Shown: positions 59,901 to 64,000 of the stretch, one piece after another | How the letters are laid out: every line of letters starts with the position of its first letter | Numbering within the stretch: the first letter of the stretch is position 1 | Assembly: GCA_013398055.1 (NCBI GenBank) | Contig: VZRS01012009.1 | Span: forward strand, 60,258 to 124,257 | From: Ifrita kowaldi | Lineage: Eukaryota > Chordata > Aves > Passeriformes > Cinclosomatidae | Direction of reading: 5' to 3' | DNA: 64,000 nt | The notes under the pieces: generated by a model | The model's database searches: none | Told to the model about the DNA's origin: nothing | The model's input: only the letters and a program-made list of their open reading frames with translations | Made by a program: the position numbers and the translations under genes

Positions 59901-61890
59901 GGTTCTGGGATAATTCCCATGCTAAATGCTTCCAGCTTTTTGGAATTCTAGAGAGCTTCAATCACCCAGTGCACTGAAATCTGTAAAAAGTGCAAGTAAA
60001 TATTATGATAAGGCAGTTAAATTTTATACTCAACTATTCTTCGTTTTATTGAAGCAGCGCAGATTCTGACAGATGTTTCTCCCTGCCTGCTTCTGTCTCA
60101 GCGTGGGACCACAGAGACAGAAAGAAAAGCAGCCCAGACGTGGTGCAAATCTGTGTTCTCCTAAAATCCAGAGGCTCAATCCAGCTCAGCCCAGTCCAGC
60201 AGGAGGCTGTGAGCACTTTGACATCGCTGCTGTGTGTTCACTGCCGTCCTCATCCTTCGCCGAGGGATTCTGAAATGTCACAAAGTCCACCAGGAAGCTG
60301 AAGAGAAAGATCAACGTTTCTTTTACCACCGAGATCAACACTGCAGGTTGCCAAGTTTTGTTGGACTGTGAGTCTTGCAAACTGTTCACAAGGTTTGTGA
60401 ACCCAGACACAACCTCCAACCTTTGCATTCCATTTTTACCTTTATTCCTACCACTGCACCCTTCAGTTTTACATTACATACTGACTGCATCTATCTAATG
60501 ATTACACAGAACACTCCCAAACACTTGCATTTCCAAAAGGGAGGGAGTTTCCCAAGGTCTTCAATGATTTCCAGGATGGCTGATTTTGGTGGGAAACAGG
60601 AACAGAAAAGGATGCAATTCTCAATTTGTTCTGTTTCCTACAAAGAGAAAAAGGATCCACCAAAGGGCCACCAGCAGCAAGGAATATCCCAGCCTGTGAA
60701 CTATTAGGCAGTAGTGTCCCTGTGTATGAAAAAGAATATATTTCAGTTATAACTACAAGGAGGTGCTGAACCTGCTGCTCAAGGGCACGTTCATTCTGAG
60801 AGAGAAATTGGCACAGTCTGAGCTGTTTGCTGGCTCAGCTCTGGCTAAAAAGCAGCACCGAGGACTGCCAATGTTTATGTGATCCTCCTGTTTTATTCAG
60901 AGAGCAAGAACAACCAGCCAGAAAGTCCTGGACCAGCACACTGAACAAAGTAGATCATTTCTCATTACTGCTTTTCTGCTGAATAATCAAGCTTATGTGA
61001 GTTTGGGAAGTTTCTCTAGTGTCAGGTGTGGTGGGGAAGTGAAGCGGCTTCTACACAGAACACTCTGCACAGGGCTTAACCCTGCCAAAATCTATCCAAG
61101 GAAATTGTCCCAAGGTGCTGTGTTTGCATGGCTGGGCCTCATGAGACAGCAGGGAAGCAGGTCTAGAGGAACAAGTACTACTGGAGGTTTTTCCCCATGA
61201 AACCTCTGGGTTTGCCCGTAAGAAATTACTACAACTTCTACAGCTCATGGGTTGCCACAGACACAGTTTACTCTTTTTTTCTTCCCATTCATGGCTGTGG
61301 TGCTGCAGGGGGCAACCCATTTTTCCTGCATTGGCCATAGGAGGATCAGTAACTCCAGAGTGCCAGAGCAGGCAGTTTTCAAGCTGGCACCTCCCCAGCT
61401 GTGACCTGCAGTTGCACTTCTCGAAACCTCTGCAACTTTGCCTTGGCCCCCCTCCAGCACAGCCACTGGTGACTTGTACCGACTGAAGGAAATTACTGAG
61501 GAAGTGCCTTATCAACAGATGCTCCAAATGTCCCACTGAGCGCAGCTGAATCTGCAGGAACAGCGCTTTGGGGCTGAGCCAAGGCTCAGGCATCAGTGTT
61601 GAGGATTTTCTCCCACTCCTGCAGTCTCTCAAGGAAGTGCACACACATGGATGGATGATGTGCTCACTCTCCAGGGACCGCGTTCCAGCTCTGGAACAGA
61701 CAGATCTGAGCCCAAGGCTGGGGCCAGACAGGACTCCCCAGTCAGGTCACTGTGAGGGTCGAGTCCCCTTCTTATTTCCTACTTTTTCTATTCTGTTAAC
61801 ATTTGAACCACCAAATCAGAGCACTTAACCTGACAAAAGGACATCTCCAGCCTATGAAAGCCCACAGCAGACTGTGAGCACCCTGCTTCT
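53912..61890. other. Intergenic downstream of KCNG4, no gene seen
   Basis: By human synteny the ADAD2/TAF1C side would follow, but none of their exons was recognised. A T14 run at 57221..57234 and short A/T tracts are the only simple repeats of note. A 197-codon minus-strand open frame at 61051..61644 is the longest one outside KCNG4 exons, and it has no recognisable domain. Confidence 0.5.
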
Positions 61891-62153
61891 GAATCAGACT
61901 GGTGTGGGTTGGAAGGGATCTTAAAGCTCATCCAGTTCCACCCCCTGCCATGGGCAGGGACACCTTCCACTACTCCAGGGTGCTCCAAGTCCTGTCCAAC
62001 CTGGCCTTGGACACTTCCAGGGGCAGCCACAGCTTCTCTGGGCAGCCTGTGCCAGGGCCTCCCCACCCTCCCAGGGAAGGATTTATTCCTTATGTCTGAT
62101 CTAAATCTCCTCTCTCTGAGTTCAAAGCCATTCCTCCTTGTCCTATCATTACG
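61891..62153 (-). mobile_element. CR1 LINE 3' fragment, minus strand
   Basis: This is the reverse complement of an avian CR1 3' end. In order on the + strand: GGTGTGGGTTGGAAGGGATC, TCATCCAGTTCCACCCCCTG, CCATGGGCAGGGACACCTTC, AACCTGGCCTTGGACACTTC, CTTCTCTGGGCAGCCTGTGC, CTTATGTCTGATCTAAATCT and CCATTCCTCCTTGTCCTATC. It is the longest CR1 of its subtype here and is 5'-truncated, with no reverse transcriptase sequence. Confidence 0.92.
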
Positions 62154-64000
62154 TGTTGCATTCCAACAACACTTCCAACAAATGCATCTGGAGTTTTCTA
62201 TTTTCCTCCTCAGTCACCAACTGGATCCTTTCATATTCTAAATGCTCCGATTTACACCAGAAGCACCTCAAGATCTTTGTCATGCCTTTATCTTCAGTTC
62301 TCCCCTTGTGAAATCTCCTTTCACCCGAGCTTTGCTCTGCACAGTCCCCAGCAGAAGCCAGAACAAATCTCTGAGCTCCTTTGCAAGACAAAGCAGCAGA
62401 AGCCACACAAACCTGAGCACATTTCCAAGCTCAGCAGAGCATTGCACTCGTTCCTAACTGGAGACATCATTCACCAGGCTCCAGGTTTTACAGGTGCTGC
62501 GTTGCCTTGAGGTTCTGAGAGCTGTGAAATGGACAATAAAACACCTTGGGTAGCTTAGCGTGAAGGCAAAATTGCAAATGAACATTAAGTTTTATCCAGG
62601 TTTACCCAGAGGGCAGGAATGTTGAGGGACGAAAAAAAAAAAAAATTTGAATCACAGGGACCTACAAGGAGTCTGAAGTGAATGGGGACCAAACCCACAT
62701 CCTTGGCATTATTAGCACCAGGCTGTAACAAACTGAGCTAATCTCAGAGCCAGGTATGATTATTGCATAAATTACCCACAGAACACCCACTGCCTGCAGT
62801 GTTTGCCTTTAGCTGCACATGGAGGGGTCAGTTCCCAAATGGATGCCAGAGTTCAGGGGATCAACTCATCACCCAGAGCAGGATTTACCCCAACACAGCA
62901 CCTTGCCAAGCCACCACCTACGTAGACCAGGAACATTAATTAGCCCAGGGTTCCTGGTGGAAACAAAAGTTGTAAATAGGATTGGAAGAACCAGGAATTG
63001 TGGTCAGCTACCAAGGTAAGGATATCAGGCAGCTCTCAGCACACTGCACTTCGCGCCTGCTTTTCCTCTACATTCCGAGCATTCAAGCCCTGCGTTAATT
63101 AAAGCCCTCAGCAGAGATAACTTGCATGCAATGTTTTCTTCCAGCACTCAGAAGGAATACCTGAAACCCTCAGGCAACAAATAATGCAAGAGAAACTGGT
63201 TCTAAATTAAAGCTTACAGAGAAAACCCAGCTCATTTCCTCCAGCCTGAATTCTCCCCAGAAAAGAAGATTTTTTTTTGCCCTCCTGGAGCCAGCACGGT
63301 GACCCCTCAGCCCCAGGTATCAGAATTCCCCATGAAGGCCAAACTGCTCCTGCTCCTAATAATTTGTAATGATCCTGGCTGGCCCTCACCCCAAGCCTGA
63401 TTAATTAACTCAGAGATGTCTCCTCTTGTTGGGGCTCTGACTCTGTATGCAAGGAACCAAAAGGAAGAAGAAAAAGGGAAAAGCTTTAGCTGGCACTCAT
63501 CCAAACCCACGTCTTTATGTGGAAGATAATCTCCTCAGGGAGGAAAAACGGCACAGTGTATTTCCCAGGACACAGTGCAGCAGCAGAATGCTGTGTTATG
63601 CACACTCTGGGCTTTTTTGCTCCTATTAGAAGAGTCAGGTTTTGTCACACACTTTTTACTGTCTCCTTTCACACTTCAGAAGCATCAATTGCAGAGAAAG
63701 CTCAGGCCCAGCGCTCCTTCACAATGAATTCACACCGAAAGCAGCACACAGGCCTGGTTATTGATGTGTGCCTTTCCCGAATGGAAGCTCCAGCTAAGAG
63801 CTGAAAAGCTTCCTGGGAGCTCCTGGTGAAACAAATGACTTCTCTTTCCATGTATGAGAACAAGCAGACAAAATGACAGAAGTATTAAAAATCAATCAAA
63901 TATTTCATCATCTGCAAATGCAAATACAACGTGTGCAAGCTCAGAGAAAGGCAAACAAATTACTCCTGAAAAGGTGGGTGTGTGGGACTCCCACACAGGG
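62154..64000. other. Intergenic, no gene seen
   Basis: No exon, RNA gene or repeat family was recognised up to the window end. It has short A runs (62631..62645) only. Confidence 0.5.

Noticed and set aside
61051..61644. 197-codon minus-strand open frame, the longest outside KCNG4 exons
   Set aside because: Its composition (Ser, Cys, Leu rich) is unlike a folded domain, no family is recognisable, the opposite strand is also open over part of it, and no splice sites or promoter support it.
53912..64000. Exons of ADAD2 or TAF1C, the expected genes on the other side
   Set aside because: No matching exon was recognised within the remaining 10 kb.
1..64000. CRISPR arrays, operons, tRNA or rRNA genes
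   Set aside because: The window is vertebrate nuclear DNA, and no such structures were seen. The direct repeats found are minisatellites, microsatellites or assembly duplications.

Overview
This is a vertebrate, almost certainly avian, chromosomal window. It is AT-leaning and gene-poor. It carries short truncated CR1-type LINE 3' ends on both strands, the dominant interspersed repeat of birds, and has one recognisable protein-coding gene. Lineage was judged from repeat type and protein similarity only. A songbird is plausible but is not shown by anything I can test here.

The gene is KCNG4 (Kv6.4), an electrically silent voltage-gated potassium channel subunit, on the + strand. It has two coding exons (39796..40545 and 52465..53250) separated by an intron of about 11.9 kb. 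The spliced product is 511 residues and complete: T1 domain, S1-S6, a canonical pore, and a stop. A CpG-rich block at 38791..38953 with a good donor, and an acceptor just upstream of the start codon, suggest a non-coding first exon. A candidate poly(A) signal lies about 0.66 kb after the stop.

Layout: 1..38.7 kb is intergenic, with a minisatellite, a dispersed repeat copy with an LTR-like tail, two CR1 fragments, one isolated CpG-rich patch at 23.3-23.4 kb, and two clusters of near-identical sequence abutting single N characters. Those clusters look like unmerged haplotypes in the assembly rather than real duplications. 38.8..53.9 kb is KCNG4. Its intron holds a second copy of the dispersed repeat, an (AAAAT)n microsatellite, a CR1 tail and a GC-rich patch with a perfect RFX X-box. 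53.9..64 kb is intergenic with one minus-strand CR1 fragment.

The most unusual structure is a 40/41-bp minisatellite at the end of KCNG4. Its first unit is the last 41 coding bases including the stop codon, and derived copies, each carrying the terminal codons and TGA, run on through the 3' UTR and across an assembly gap.
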